Shown: in pieces, positions 44,964 through 54,767 of the stretch
Layout of the letters: each line of letters starts with the position of its first letter
How positions within the stretch are numbered: the stretch's first letter is position 1
Assembly (NCBI RefSeq): GCF_000964465.1
Contig: NZ_BANH01000017.1
Location: 1 to 64,000 of the forward strand
DNA length: 64,000 nucleotides
Source: Gluconobacter thailandicus F149-1 = NBRC 100600
Lineage (GTDB): Bacteria > Pseudomonadota > Alphaproteobacteria > Acetobacterales > Acetobacteraceae
Reading direction: 5' to 3'
Position numbers and translations under genes: made by a program
Notes under the pieces: generated by a model
Seen by the model: only the letters and a program-made list of their open reading frames with translations
The model's database searches: none
Told to the model about the DNA's origin: nothing

Positions 44964-46487
44964 TCAGCTTCCAACCGCGTTTAGAAGTGCCGTAAACATG
45001 GTTTGTACCGATGAAATGACTTTCGCATTTGCTGAGTAGGCATTCTGCAGCGTCACGATATTGGCCATTTCGGTATCTACAGAGACACTTGATGTTCCAG
45101 ACAGGCTTGAAGACAGACTGCTTTGTGTCGTCTGAGCAAGAGAAAGGTTGCTGCTGGCCGTATTGGCAGTTGCTGCCTGATTGGCAGTCATCGACGTCGC
45201 AAGCGCGATTAGGCTTTGCGAGCCGCTATAGCCCGTGGACAGTTGGCCCGTCATACCAAGGCCGGTACTCGGTGCTGCTGTCTGACTACTGCCATCTGAT
45301 TGCGTCGTGCCAAACGCATAGGACAGGACATTCTGAATGACACTTGTTCCCGCCGTTTCCCCTGAGACAAGGAGGGACGGATCATCCTGATAAGCTTGCG
45401 AGACCTGGATGTCCTGTGCAAACCCAATACTGCCAGATGGAGTAATCTCCGTTTGAGACGAGCCTGGTACGCTTCCATCCGAAGTTGTGAACAACGTCAT
45501 GCCCTGTGCACTGAAGCGGCTGGCTGCGGTATAGGCCAAGGAGTCAAGCTGGGCCTGCATCGTGGGGAGTGTTGTATCACGCAAAGTGATATTCGCGCCC
45601 AGCGTTCCCCCTGTCAGATGCCCGGTAATATCTTTTCCATTCAAAGTAATTGCTGGAATAGAATTGACGTCCGACGCTCCGGGATAGCTCATACTGGTCG
45701 AAATCTGGGCCGATGACGTCGTCAGAGGCCATGTGCTGGAAACCGCGTCCGTCGCTCCTGCTGTCGTATTATGCGTCGGCAGTGTCAGCCCATCTGATGC
45801 AGTAATGGACATGTCACCATTGGCTGACACTTTCCAGGACACACTTAAATCACTGGATAGTGAAGATAGCGCCGTATACCGCTGATTTTCCAGATCCGCC
45901 GTATCAAGCCCCTGACTTTTCAACGTCATGATCTTCGTTGAAAGATTTCCGATTGTCGTCAGGTTGGTATTGATATCTGCCACAGAGGAAAGAACACCGT
46001 CCTGCGCATTCTGGCGTTGTGTCTGCGTCGCTTCCGCAAGGGAATTGATCGACTGGGCAAAGCTGCTGGCAGCGGCAACAACAGTGCTTTGTGCCGTGGA
46101 ACTGGAAGACGTCGCGGTAAGGGATGTCAGAGCTGACTGAAGGTTACCCAACTGGTCTGAAAGGGTGCCACTACTGCCTGAATCTGCCGAAGTGGACCCT
46201 TGAAGAGCCATGATGGCTGAAAGGGAATTGCTGGTCGTGGTATATTCCGCAACGTCAGCATTCTGCAAATAGAGGGCTGCCTGAATGTTCGTATTCGAAG
46301 CCAGGGTGGTTGTAGCCCGACGGACGCCACCACCAGTTCCATCATTTACAACAGACTGAACATTGGCGACTTCCTTGATATATCCGCCTGTAGATGCATT
46401 GGCGACATTCTGGGATGCCGTGGACATCCCATACTGAACGGCCTGGAGTCCGGATACGGCAATCGAAAGAGAGTCAGTCAGTCCCAT
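44964..46487 (-). CDS. flgK: Flagellar hook-associated protein FlgK
   Basis: FlgK (HAP1) is the first hook-filament junction protein. The N-terminus has the axial-family signature IAVSGLQAVQYGMSTASQNVANASTGGY (split over residues ~7-36), and the C-terminus ends with VDTEMANIVTLQNAYSANAK and VQTMFTALLNAV, the rod/hook-family heptad ends. The middle (150-430) is Ser/Thr-rich and variable. The length (507) is usual. It follows flgE by 25 bases and precedes flgL by 2. Confidence 0.92.
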   Translation of the reverse strand: MGLTDSLSIAVSGLQAVQYGMSTASQNVANASTGGYIKEVANVQSVVNDGTGGGVRRATTTLASNTNIQAALYLQNADVAEYTTTSNSLSAIMALQGSTSADSGSSGTLSDQLGNLQSALTSLTATSSSSTAQSTVVAAASSFAQSINSLAEATQTQRQNAQDGVLSSVADINTNLTTIGNLSTKIMTLKSQGLDTADLENQRYTALSSLSSDLSVSWKVSANGDMSITASDGLTLPTHNTTAGATDAVSSTWPLTTSSAQISTSMSYPGASDVNSIPAITLNGKDITGHLTGGTLGANITLRDTTLPTMQAQLDSLAYTAASRFSAQGMTLFTTSDGSVPGSSQTEITPSGSIGFAQDIQVSQAYQDDPSLLVSGETAGTSVIQNVLSYAFGTTQSDGSSQTAAPSTGLGMTGQLSTGYSGSQSLIALATSMTANQAATANTASSNLSLAQTTQSSLSSSLSGTSSVSVDTEMANIVTLQNAYSANAKVISSVQTMFTALLNAVGS

Positions 46488-46512
46488 GATACAGAATTCC
46501 CTTCACCCAGCC

Positions 46513-47772
46513 TTACTGGATCATCGCCAGAGTAGTCTGAAGAAGCTGGTTTGCCGTGGTAACGATCTTTGTATTGGCCCCATAAGCCTGCTGGGCCACG
46601 ATCAGCTTGGTCAGATCACTGGTCAGGTCCGTCGTTGAACTTTCGACAGAGCCGGTGCTTAGCGTACCTGCTCCATTCGTATTCACGGCGTTGACGACCG
46701 GTGCTCCCGAGGATGCCGTTGCGGTATAAGCCTGCCCGTTCTGAGCGGAAAGACCGTTCGGGTCGGCGAAGGTCGTCAGCGGAATCTTGGCAAGCAGCTG
46801 AGACAGGCCATTATCGAACGTCGCCATGACAGAACCATCCGTCTGCATGGAAAGGCCGGTAAATGTTCCACTCGTGACACTGTCCGTTGTCATAGTGGGA
46901 TTAGTGCTGTAACTGCTACCGTCTGTAGCCAGGCTGACACCGGATGTGCTGCCAATTGTCCCGAGGCTGACCGTCATGTCCTGCGGCGACCCTGTATAGG
47001 AGAACGTTGCAGCAGACCCCGTTGACTGAGCCGCTCCGTTTACTGAAGCCAAAGATCCATCGCTGTTGAATGTGACGGTGGCAGAGTTGCTGGCATCAGC
47101 AGAATTACTCACGGTCCATGTCAGCGGGTCTGTGCTGGATTGCGTCCAGTTCAGACTGACTGTCTGTGCATTTCCCTGACTGTCATACGCCGTTGCCGTT
47201 GATGTGTTGCTCTGACCGGTTCCCGTTGTGCTGCCGATGGCCGCAGAGAGCGACATCGTCGTACTTTTCGTAGGCTGGAACGCAACCGAATCCGGAATCT
47301 GGATGGGCGCCAGTGTGCTGCTCAGCGCTCCCTCCGAGCCAACCTGATAGCCTTCAAGGTAATATCCGGACGTATTGACCAGATACCCTTGGTTATTTTC
47401 CGAAAAATCGCCGTTCCGGGTATAGTACTGCTGGCTATTGAATGTCGGAGCCGTACTTGACCCTGTGCTGCCAGTAGGCTGCACGACATTGAAAAAACCG
47501 TTTCCTGAGATCGCAAGAGACAGCGTATTGGTCGAGGAGACAACCATCCCCTGAGTGTCCGTATGCTGCCGGGTCGTTGCAGCAACACTGTCACTCAATG
47601 CCTGCCCATCAGTCGCCAGATCATTACTCGTCACGTAATCAGCAAAACTTGTCGTGGTAGCTTTGTAGCCAGTCGTCTGACTGTTCGCGATGTTGTTGGA
47701 AAGATCGCTGAAAGCATGAGACTGGGAATTAAGGCCACTGACAGCCGTGTTGAGCGAATTGATAATCGACAT
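46513..47772 (-). CDS. flgE: Flagellar hook protein FlgE
   Basis: FlgE polymerises into the flexible hook. The start MSIINSLNTAVSGLNSQSHA (47772) is chosen over an upstream in-frame Met at 47808. The axial signature FSDLSNNIANSQTTGYKATT is clear, followed by ISGNGFFNVVQP and YTRNGDFSENNQGYLVN, and the C-terminal TKLIVAQQAYGANTKIVTTA. The length (419) fits. It is the first gene of the minus-strand hook set; the divergent gene is a MATE transporter. Confidence 0.94.
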   Translation of the reverse strand: MSIINSLNTAVSGLNSQSHAFSDLSNNIANSQTTGYKATTTSFADYVTSNDLATDGQALSDSVAATTRQHTDTQGMVVSSTNTLSLAISGNGFFNVVQPTGSTGSSTAPTFNSQQYYTRNGDFSENNQGYLVNTSGYYLEGYQVGSEGALSSTLAPIQIPDSVAFQPTKSTTMSLSAAIGSTTGTGQSNTSTATAYDSQGNAQTVSLNWTQSSTDPLTWTVSNSADASNSATVTFNSDGSLASVNGAAQSTGSAATFSYTGSPQDMTVSLGTIGSTSGVSLATDGSSYSTNPTMTTDSVTSGTFTGLSMQTDGSVMATFDNGLSQLLAKIPLTTFADPNGLSAQNGQAYTATASSGAPVVNAVNTNGAGTLSTGSVESSTTDLTSDLTKLIVAQQAYGANTKIVTTANQLLQTTLAMIQ

Positions 47773-47984
47773 GGCGGACTCCGACAGAACTGGGGCTTCG
47801 GGCCACACGCCCGAGTAGTGTCTGGACCGACAGTTCCACAGGAAGCGTTAATGAAACCCTTACAGGCCCAGTTTTTGCGACGGACTGCGGCCTTTCCTTT
47901 GCCGCGCGCCCTTTCAAAGCACCATCAAACAAAGAGCGGCGGACCACTGGCTCTTTGACGGGGAACAGGGCAATATAAGGCAAC

Positions 47985-49370
47985 ATGCCAGTGCCATCAG
48001 ATGACTCTTCGAAGCCCAGAATCCCTGACGATTCTCCCGTAAAGCCTGCAAGATTCGTGCAGGGCAGCATCATGCGCCACGTCATCACCATGGCAGGCAC
48101 AGGGGCTATCGGGCTGATGGCCGTTTTTGCGGTCGACCTTCTCAATTATTTCTATATCTCGCATCTGCACGACCCGGCTCTCACGGCAGCCATCGCATTT
48201 GCGACCTCCCTGAGTTACGTACAGATCTCGGTTTCAATCGGTATGACCATTGGGCTGGGGGCCTGCATCGGACGCCTGATTGGTGCTCGACATCATGCCG
48301 AAGCCCGGCGACTGGCCTCGGCATTTATCGCAGTCATGGTTGTCATTGCGGCAATTCTCGGAATTCTGACGGCAGTTTTTGCAACGCCCCTTCTTCAGCT
48401 TCTTGGCGCACAGGGAGCAGCTCTTCAGAACGCCGCTACGTTCCTGCATGTCGTTTCCCCTGCATTGCCGCTGGTCTGTCTGGGAATGGCACTCTCCGCG
48501 CTTCTTCGTGCTGTTGGGGATGCGAAGCGTTCGATGCGTATTACCCTCACCGGTGCGCTGGTTTCTGCCATTCTCGACCCATTAATGATCTTTGTCCTGC
48601 ACCTTGGGCTGGAAGGTGCAGCAATCAGCACCATCCTGTCCCGGTGCGCCATCACGGCCAGCGGTTTCCTGAACCTTCGGGGACACGCCATGCTTGAATG
48701 GCCAAGGCGCGATGCTTTTGCCCCTGCCCTACGAAAGATCGGCGGAATTGCCGTTCCTGCGATTGCCACCAATCTTGCCACTCCGACAGGGGCATTGTTC
48801 GTCACACATGCGATGGCTCAGTTCGGGTTGAATGCTGTCTCCGGCCAGGCCACAATCGACAGGATTGTTCCCGTAGCTTTTGCCCTCGTCTTTGCTCTGA
48901 CAGGATCTGTGGGGCCGATCATGGCGCAGAACCTTGGCGCAAAACAGTTTGACCGGGTTCGAGAGACTCTGATGGCAGCCCTCAAACTGACAGCCCTGTG
49001 CGTCGGAACGACCTGGTTTGTCCTTGCCGCCGGGCACAACATCATTCTTCACATGTTCAACGTGCAAGGCATTGGAGCAGAGATCGTTCGGCTGTTCTGC
49101 TGCTGGCTGGTGCTCAGTTACATGTTCGTCGGGCTGCTATTTGTCGCGAACACAGCCTTCAACAACCTCGGTCATCCGTTTTATTCAACCGGATTTAACT
49201 GGGGCCGGGCAACCTTGGGCACGATCCCATTTGTGTGGCTGGGATCAGGCTATGGCCCTATCGGTATTCTGATCGGACAGTCCCTCGGCGTCGTGATTTT
49301 CGGAACACTGGCTGTTCTCACAGCATTCCGCGTCATCGGACATCTGGGGCGTAATCCTTCAACACAGTGA
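47985..49370 (+). CDS. MATE-family efflux transporter
   Basis: A multidrug and toxin extrusion pump in the inner membrane, driven by sodium or protons. It has about twelve hydrophobic segments with two-fold pseudo-symmetry, including TGAIGLMAVFAVDLLNYFYI, ALPLVCLGMALSALLRAVGD and the DPLMIFVLHLGLEGAAISTI segment in the first half. The first 30 residues are polar; an internal Met (MRHVITMAG) could be the true start. It ends before a convergent aldo-keto reductase gene. The substrate cannot be told. Confidence 0.9.
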   Translation: MPVPSDDSSKPRIPDDSPVKPARFVQGSIMRHVITMAGTGAIGLMAVFAVDLLNYFYISHLHDPALTAAIAFATSLSYVQISVSIGMTIGLGACIGRLIGARHHAEARRLASAFIAVMVVIAAILGILTAVFATPLLQLLGAQGAALQNAATFLHVVSPALPLVCLGMALSALLRAVGDAKRSMRITLTGALVSAILDPLMIFVLHLGLEGAAISTILSRCAITASGFLNLRGHAMLEWPRRDAFAPALRKIGGIAVPAIATNLATPTGALFVTHAMAQFGLNAVSGQATIDRIVPVAFALVFALTGSVGPIMAQNLGAKQFDRVRETLMAALKLTALCVGTTWFVLAAGHNIILHMFNVQGIGAEIVRLFCCWLVLSYMFVGLLFVANTAFNNLGHPFYSTGFNWGRATLGTIPFVWLGSGYGPIGILIGQSLGVVIFGTLAVLTAFRVIGHLGRNPSTQ

Positions 49371-49409
49371 CGGTGCGGACACCAGATTGGCCCCCACACC
49401 TGTAAGCAA

Positions 49410-50456
49410 TCAAGGGGCCGGGTTAGAATGCACCTGATGGATTTCGTTGATCTTCGCCTCAAGTTCCGATGTAATATCGAGATCAACTGATCCAAGAATG
49501 GTCTTAAGCTGATCTGTGCTCGTTGCACCAATAATATTGGACGTCACGAACGGCCGGGAGGTCACAAAAGCAACTGCCAACTGGACAGGGTCCAGCCCCT
49601 CGGCATGTGCAAGAGCGTGATAAGCCTCAATCGCGACATCAACCCCCGGCTTTTCATAACGCTGCCCACGATTGAACAGCGTTGTGCGTGCACCAGCCGG
49701 CCGGGCGCCTTTCAGATACTTTCCTGTCAGGTAACCTTGAGCGAGTGGAGAATAAGCCAAAAGCCCCACGCTTTCCCGCAGGCACATTTCTGCAAGCCCG
49801 ATCTCAAAAGTACGATTGATCAGGTTGTAGGCATTCTGAATGGACGCAACGCGCGGAAGGCCGGTTTTTGAAGCTGCCAGAAACTGTGAAACGCCCCAGG
49901 CCGTCTCATTGGAAAGGCCGACATGCCGGATTTTGCCCTCTGTCACGAGGTCGCCCAGAGCGCCAAGGGTCTCCTCAACGGGAACCTCATCTGCATCCGG
50001 AAGATCACAGAACGTGGTTCCACCTTCTCCGAACAGACCCACTTTACGGTCCGGCCAGTGAAGCTGATAGAGATCCAGATAGTCCGTTCCAAGCCGACGT
50101 AGGGAGCCTTCAATGGCATAGCGGATCTGAATTGGCGTCAGCCGTGCTTCTTGACCGTCAGGTCTAAACCATGGTGAGGAACTGCGCCCTACAACCTTGC
50201 TTGCGATGACAAGTTTGTCTCGGCCTCCGCGCGCCTTCAACCAGCTTCCAACAATGGTTTCCGTCGCCCCATAGGTCTCGGCACGCGGAGGAATGGAATA
50301 GAGCTCGGCGGTATCAATAAAGTTGATACCGTTCTCAAGCGCCATATCGAGTTGGGCATGCCCTTCGGCTTCAGTATTCTGCTGCCCGAAGGTCATCGTA
50401 CCAAGGCAGATTTCACTGACTTTTATGCCTGTGCGTCCAAGTTCACGTTGTTTCAT
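49410..50456 (-). CDS. Aldo-keto reductase (Tas-like)
   Basis: An NADPH-dependent oxidoreductase with a TIM-barrel fold. The 348-residue protein starts MKQRELGRTGIKVSEICLGT and shows the catalytic set INFIDTAELYSIP (Asp, Tyr), KLVIASKVVG (Lys) and LYQLHWPDRKVGLFG (His). IRHVGLSNETAWGV and AYNLINRTFEIGL follow. The inserts and length are like Tas and related NADPH-linked reductases. Substrate is not known. A palindrome at 50491-50512 lies just upstream of its start and might be an operator. Confidence 0.9.
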   Translation of the reverse strand: MKQRELGRTGIKVSEICLGTMTFGQQNTEAEGHAQLDMALENGINFIDTAELYSIPPRAETYGATETIVGSWLKARGGRDKLVIASKVVGRSSSPWFRPDGQEARLTPIQIRYAIEGSLRRLGTDYLDLYQLHWPDRKVGLFGEGGTTFCDLPDADEVPVEETLGALGDLVTEGKIRHVGLSNETAWGVSQFLAASKTGLPRVASIQNAYNLINRTFEIGLAEMCLRESVGLLAYSPLAQGYLTGKYLKGARPAGARTTLFNRGQRYEKPGVDVAIEAYHALAHAEGLDPVQLAVAFVTSRPFVTSNIIGATSTDQLKTILGSVDLDITSELEAKINEIHQVHSNPAP

Positions 50457-50490
50457 TGGGTAGCCTGATTAAAATGGTAGGGTGGTAGTC

Positions 50491-50512
50491 GCCTGATGCT
50501 ATCATATCAGGC
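50491..50512. repeat. Small palindrome between aldo-keto reductase and hydrolase-like gene
   Basis: GCCTGAT (50491-50497) and ATCAGGC (50506-50512) form a 7-base stem with an 8-base spacer. It could be an operator for the aldo-keto reductase gene or an RNA stem after the upstream gene; there is no T-run. Confidence 0.35.
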
Positions 50513-50533
50513 AGATACCCTACCTTTGAGAAA

Positions 50534-52006
50534 TTATCCGCTCAATCTGTCCCGCCACTTCTGCCAGAAGGTGGGGGTATTTTGATACGACGGCGAAGAA
50601 TGGTCAGGAAAACTTTCTACTGTAGACTGCGTCTCAGGACATACGGACAGATCAGAAATTTTCCGAGTTTTTTCTGAAATACCCTGTGACAGGCAAGCAA
50701 GGAGAGTAAAACGCTCCCAATCCGACAAATTAGCGGCATTCAGTGTAATGCGATGATCGGGATGACTACACATATAACCGGTTTCGGTATGCACGGCATA
50801 ATATTTGTGCACTTCATTATCCTGTGAAAAAGGAACAAGACGAATGAGATGATCATCGTCCAAAGCACGAGTAAATTTTATTTTTCCATCCCTGAAAGAA
50901 AAATATGTCTCCACCATATTAATCCGTACGGCCAAAACCAAACCGACCGTCAGCTTTACCGCATATACATCAACACCTTCTCGGTCCGGTATAATAACAT
51001 TCCGTGCACAAAATATTTTTTCTCTGGGATTATAACATAAAATATATCCATGACGAGAAAGTATAAGAAACCGTTCTTCAGACACAACCGTATTTTGGTT
51101 ATCTCCAGTATCTCCGAATACCGCAATTTCTGTTGCGGTATCATAAAATTTTGCAGCTTCTTCAAAACGATCTGAAAGAAGAAGATTATAAAGTACCCGC
51201 CCCATCAAAGCTTCATTTTGAAAAATTTTCTGCTTCCGCTGCAATCGCATTACGCTAGGCGACATGAGCGTTTTCGCCACAAGGCCTGCATGCCTGTCAG
51301 ACGTGCGCATTAATCGTGCATTCAAGTTATTCTCATTGAAACGTCTTGATTTTGCGATCGCAGAATACACATCTTGATCGCTACCATACGCCAGAGCAGA
51401 AATTACTTTCCCGAAGAGATTACTACCGGAAAGAGAGTGAATAATGACATGTCCTGAGTAGTAAGTATTTACAATTTTAACTTCTGGTATCTTTCTGGAA
51501 AGAAGCTGTGACTGTTCCCAGTCCCCTTCATCCAAAGGATCGTATGCAACAAACAACCGTCCTTGAAGCTGTTCTTTTCGTATTCCCATTCCTTTCATGC
51601 TATCGCGAAAATTATGTGTCAGATAATACTGATGAACCGGACATTCATCTGGATCCAGTGACCACTTTGGTGCCATAGCAAGTACAGTATCAGCATTCAG
51701 AATTTTCGACCAAGAAAGTGCTGTATGTGCACCCATCGAAATGCCGATTACTACAATTTTAGAAAATTTCTTAGTTATGTTCAAGATGCATTCCTGAACA
51801 GCTGACGTGTCAGGAGAAATATACCAATGATCAACCTTGGCCGTAACGCCAATACATGTAATCCCCAGTTTTCGAACGACAGGTGCGCCAAAAAATGTCT
51901 TTGTCGCATTCTTGGTTTCGTGGGCTCCTTCGAATGTTACGAGGGCATAATCTGTATTTCCTTGATGATAATGAACAACAAGTTCATCGCCTTCAAATAT
52001 GATCAT
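50534..52006 (-). CDS. Alpha/beta-hydrolase-like protein with C-terminal accessory domain, AT-rich
   Basis: Not assignable to a named family. Residues ~1-220 look like an alpha/beta hydrolase: the nucleophile elbow IVVIGISMGAHTALSWS (G-x-S-x-G), AMAPKWSLDPDE, an Asp in LFVAYDPLDEGDWEQ and a His in YYSGHVIIHSLSG. The C-terminal ~150 residues end with a fascin- or trefoil-like pattern (GYMCSHPDHRITLNAANLSD then WERFTLL) shared with two glycosyltransferases here. The ATG at 52006 has GGAG five bases upstream. The gene is clearly more AT-rich than its neighbours, suggesting transfer. It may act on a surface glycan or be an export accessory; this is inference. Confidence 0.65.
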   Translation of the reverse strand: MIIFEGDELVVHYHQGNTDYALVTFEGAHETKNATKTFFGAPVVRKLGITCIGVTAKVDHWYISPDTSAVQECILNITKKFSKIVVIGISMGAHTALSWSKILNADTVLAMAPKWSLDPDECPVHQYYLTHNFRDSMKGMGIRKEQLQGRLFVAYDPLDEGDWEQSQLLSRKIPEVKIVNTYYSGHVIIHSLSGSNLFGKVISALAYGSDQDVYSAIAKSRRFNENNLNARLMRTSDRHAGLVAKTLMSPSVMRLQRKQKIFQNEALMGRVLYNLLLSDRFEEAAKFYDTATEIAVFGDTGDNQNTVVSEERFLILSRHGYILCYNPREKIFCARNVIIPDREGVDVYAVKLTVGLVLAVRINMVETYFSFRDGKIKFTRALDDDHLIRLVPFSQDNEVHKYYAVHTETGYMCSHPDHRITLNAANLSDWERFTLLACLSQGISEKTRKISDLSVCPETQSTVESFPDHSSPSYQNTPTFWQKWRDRLSG

Positions 52007-52106
52007 TACCACTCCAGATAAGGTATCTTCAAAAATCCATTTCTAAACAATACCTCATCTGGAGAAATTGTAAAAAGATATTAGCTTAGGAAAACTACCG
52101 TATTTT

Positions 52107-54014
52107 TTAAGCTACCTTTTCACCAAAAACCCGTTGGTAAAACCTTAATTCCCGTATCAGAGCATCTTCAACCACAGCACGATCGCGGAACCCGTGCCCT
52201 TCATCCGGATAGACGTGTAATTCTGCCTGTTCGAGTTTTGTGCTCATCGCTTCAGCCTGCGACAGAGGAACAACCTTATCCCCCCCGCCATGCAGGAACA
52301 GGACCGGAACATTGATTTTGTCGGCGTGAGTTATGGGAGAACGTTCAAGGTACACGGCCTCATCTTCTGGATAACGCCCGATCAGGCCATCCAGATACCG
52401 TGCCTCAAACTTGTGTGTCTCTTCAGCCAGTGCCCGCAGATCAGTCACACCATAAAGCGAAGCACCCGCAGCAAACAGGTCCGAATGAGCCAATGCTGCC
52501 AGAACCGTCAGACCACCCGCACTACTGCCACGAATGACGCATCTGTGTGGATCAACCAGATTACGCTCGATTACGGCACGTACGCCTGCAAGACAGTCTT
52601 CTACATCCGCAACACCCCATTTCAGATTCAAAGCCTCGCGATATTGACGTCCAAACCCTGTTGAGCCTCGGTAATTGACGTCCAGAACCGCGAAACCCCG
52701 CGATGTCCACCATTGAACTTTGAACGCAAAAGCCGGGTTGGCTCGCCCTGTAGGACCGCCATGTGCCATAACCACCAAGGGTGGTTTTTCGCCTTCTGCG
52801 AGACAGGAGGAACCACTCGCTGGTTTATAGAAAAGAGCGTATGCTTCCGTGCCATCTGCCGTCTGGAACGAGAGCGGTTCAGGCTTGGAAAGATCGTTCT
52901 GTGTGACACCTTCGGGAAAAGTGACACTTGACCGAAAATGCTCGGAGGAGCCGGTCATATCTCCGATTGCGAGAGAAGGCGGGGCATCTTCCCGCGCATC
53001 AATCCAGGCAAAATTCCCATTCGTCAGTCGCTCCGGAACATTGACGGGGGCACCCATCGACACATCCTCCCACTGACCATTCGCAAAATGCAGAACACAG
53101 TTCAGACCCTGACGAATGCCTAGAGCGAGAAGCTCTCCATCTGAGAGAGGCAGAAGCGTTCTTTGGCCAAAAACCCAATGTGGAAGACCGATTTCTGCAT
53201 TCACCGAAGGCAAAAAGCGGGCCGTCCACCCAGCCTCATTACCGATGAATTGCACGGGCGACCAGCTTCCGCGGGCATCGGATGTTACGTAAAGTGTTCC
53301 GTCCTGTGCCCATCGCGGTTCGATGATACTGCATTTTTCTTTTCCACTCAGATCCGTCGCCGGCCCTAACTGCAGGCTGGTCCGATCCAGTGGCGCTACA
53401 CTCAGGGCCGTCGCCGTCCAGGGCATTTCTGGATTCTGCCACGAAAACCACGCCAGAAAAGCGCCGTCGGGAGAAGGGCGAGGGGCAGCATAGAAATCCG
53501 CTTCTTCTGCAAGCACTGTCTCCTTGCCCATCGGATCAACATAGACAAGTGCGGCGACAGGCATTCCGCCTGCATGTGTTTCCCGGACGCAGAAAACGCC
53601 GTTTCCCGTTGGATCCCAAGTAAGGTCAGCGTAGCGCTGTTCTGGCACACGCTGCCCATCAATTACCCGCGCACTCCTCTCTCCGTAAGTGCTCCAGAGA
53701 TCCCCTGTTTTCCGATCGCTGAAGATTACTTCCGGATTATCCCCACTCAGACGAACGTCCCACGCTCCGCCACCATATTCATGAACCCGGGTGCCAATAG
53801 TCCGGTCAGGAGGCGTCAGGTCCACCAACGTGCCATCTGGTCTCCGCCCCACAATGACGGCACGCCCCTGTTCCTCCGGGCGTGTTTCCAGCCAGAATAT
53901 CCAGTCCCCGGCAGTTTTCAGTTCAGCAAAGGAAAGCGTCCGTCCGGCCACAAGGTCTGGCCCGACCCAGGACGGCCAGTTTCCAGCAGCGGGAGAGGGG
54001 CAAAGCTCAGTCAT
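52107..54014 (-). CDS. S9-family (prolyl oligopeptidase type) peptidase
   Basis: A serine peptidase that cleaves short peptides. The N-terminal ~390 residues form a beta-propeller; the C-terminal alpha/beta-hydrolase domain has the oxyanion segment PLVVMAHGGPTGRANPAFAF, the nucleophile RCVIRGSSAGGLTVLAALAH, the Asp region VLFLHGGGDKVVPLSQAEAM and the catalytic His in LHVYPDEGHGFRDR. The length (635) is complete. No signal peptide is seen, so it is cytosolic. It is transcribed alone, divergent from the DedA gene. Confidence 0.93.
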   Translation of the reverse strand: MTELCPSPAAGNWPSWVGPDLVAGRTLSFAELKTAGDWIFWLETRPEEQGRAVIVGRRPDGTLVDLTPPDRTIGTRVHEYGGGAWDVRLSGDNPEVIFSDRKTGDLWSTYGERSARVIDGQRVPEQRYADLTWDPTGNGVFCVRETHAGGMPVAALVYVDPMGKETVLAEEADFYAAPRPSPDGAFLAWFSWQNPEMPWTATALSVAPLDRTSLQLGPATDLSGKEKCSIIEPRWAQDGTLYVTSDARGSWSPVQFIGNEAGWTARFLPSVNAEIGLPHWVFGQRTLLPLSDGELLALGIRQGLNCVLHFANGQWEDVSMGAPVNVPERLTNGNFAWIDAREDAPPSLAIGDMTGSSEHFRSSVTFPEGVTQNDLSKPEPLSFQTADGTEAYALFYKPASGSSCLAEGEKPPLVVMAHGGPTGRANPAFAFKVQWWTSRGFAVLDVNYRGSTGFGRQYREALNLKWGVADVEDCLAGVRAVIERNLVDPHRCVIRGSSAGGLTVLAALAHSDLFAAGASLYGVTDLRALAEETHKFEARYLDGLIGRYPEDEAVYLERSPITHADKINVPVLFLHGGGDKVVPLSQAEAMSTKLEQAELHVYPDEGHGFRDRAVVEDALIRELRFYQRVFGEKVA

Positions 54015-54155
54015 TTTTCATCCTGTGTCTGATGTCCTAGTATCGTAACCGGCGGCTTTGCCTTCCGCCATATTCTCTACGGGGTCACGACACTGTTTCA
54101 TCTCACGCAACTCCTCGAACACCTGCTTCAGCAATATGGCTATGGCGTCATTGGC

Positions 54156-54767
54156 GTGACGGTCATGCTGGAAAGCATGGGCTTGCCGCTTCCCGCAGAG
54201 AGCATCATCATTGCCGCATCTCTTTATGCTGGCAGCACCCATCACCTTGAGATCCAGTGGATCGCCCTGGCCGCCGTCACTGGCGCCATCATGGGTGACA
54301 ATTTCGGGTATCTACTTGGTCATCATTTTGGCTACAGCATTCTGAAGAAGCACGGCAAAAAAGTTGGCCTCACAGAGGAACGCCTCATGTTGGGGCGGTA
54401 TCTTTTCCGCAAACATGGCGGCATCGTTGTTTTCCTGGGCCGCTTCGTTGCCATCCTTCGCGTTTTCGTTGCCCTGCTGGCAGGAGCAAACCGAATGCCG
54501 TGGCATTCGTTTCTCTTTTTCAATGCCTTGGGCGGCCTGTTCTGGGCCGGTGGGTATGCCTTCGTAACTTATGAGTTGGGAAAGCAGATTGAAAAGATCA
54601 CAGGGCCGGTCGGAATTGGCCTTGCTGCCATTGGGGTCTGCTGTCTGGTCGGAGCATTTCTTTTTCTCAAGAAAAATGAAAAGTGCCTGACTGACGAGGC
54701 CATGAAACAGGCCAAAGAAGATGAGAAGCACTCTGGCTCAGGTGCGAACGACAAAGGAAAACACTGA
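54156..54767 (+). CDS. DedA-family membrane protein, start codon uncertain
   Basis: An inner-membrane DedA protein; the family flips undecaprenyl phosphate or maintains membrane potential. The core ESMGLPLPAESIIIAASLYA, GAIMGDNFGYLLGHHFGYS and FLGRFVAILRVFVALLAGAN are typical. The listed GTG at 54156 removes the first helix. The frame continues upstream with LFHLTQLLEHLLQQYGYGVI, which looks like the normal N-terminus, but no ATG, GTG or TTG is present; a CTG at 54093 follows a GGGG eight bases before it. A non-standard or lost start codon is likely. The stop overlaps the next start (TGATG). Confidence 0.85.
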   Translation: MTVMLESMGLPLPAESIIIAASLYAGSTHHLEIQWIALAAVTGAIMGDNFGYLLGHHFGYSILKKHGKKVGLTEERLMLGRYLFRKHGGIVVFLGRFVAILRVFVALLAGANRMPWHSFLFFNALGGLFWAGGYAFVTYELGKQIEKITGPVGIGLAAIGVCCLVGAFLFLKKNEKCLTDEAMKQAKEDEKHSGSGANDKGKH

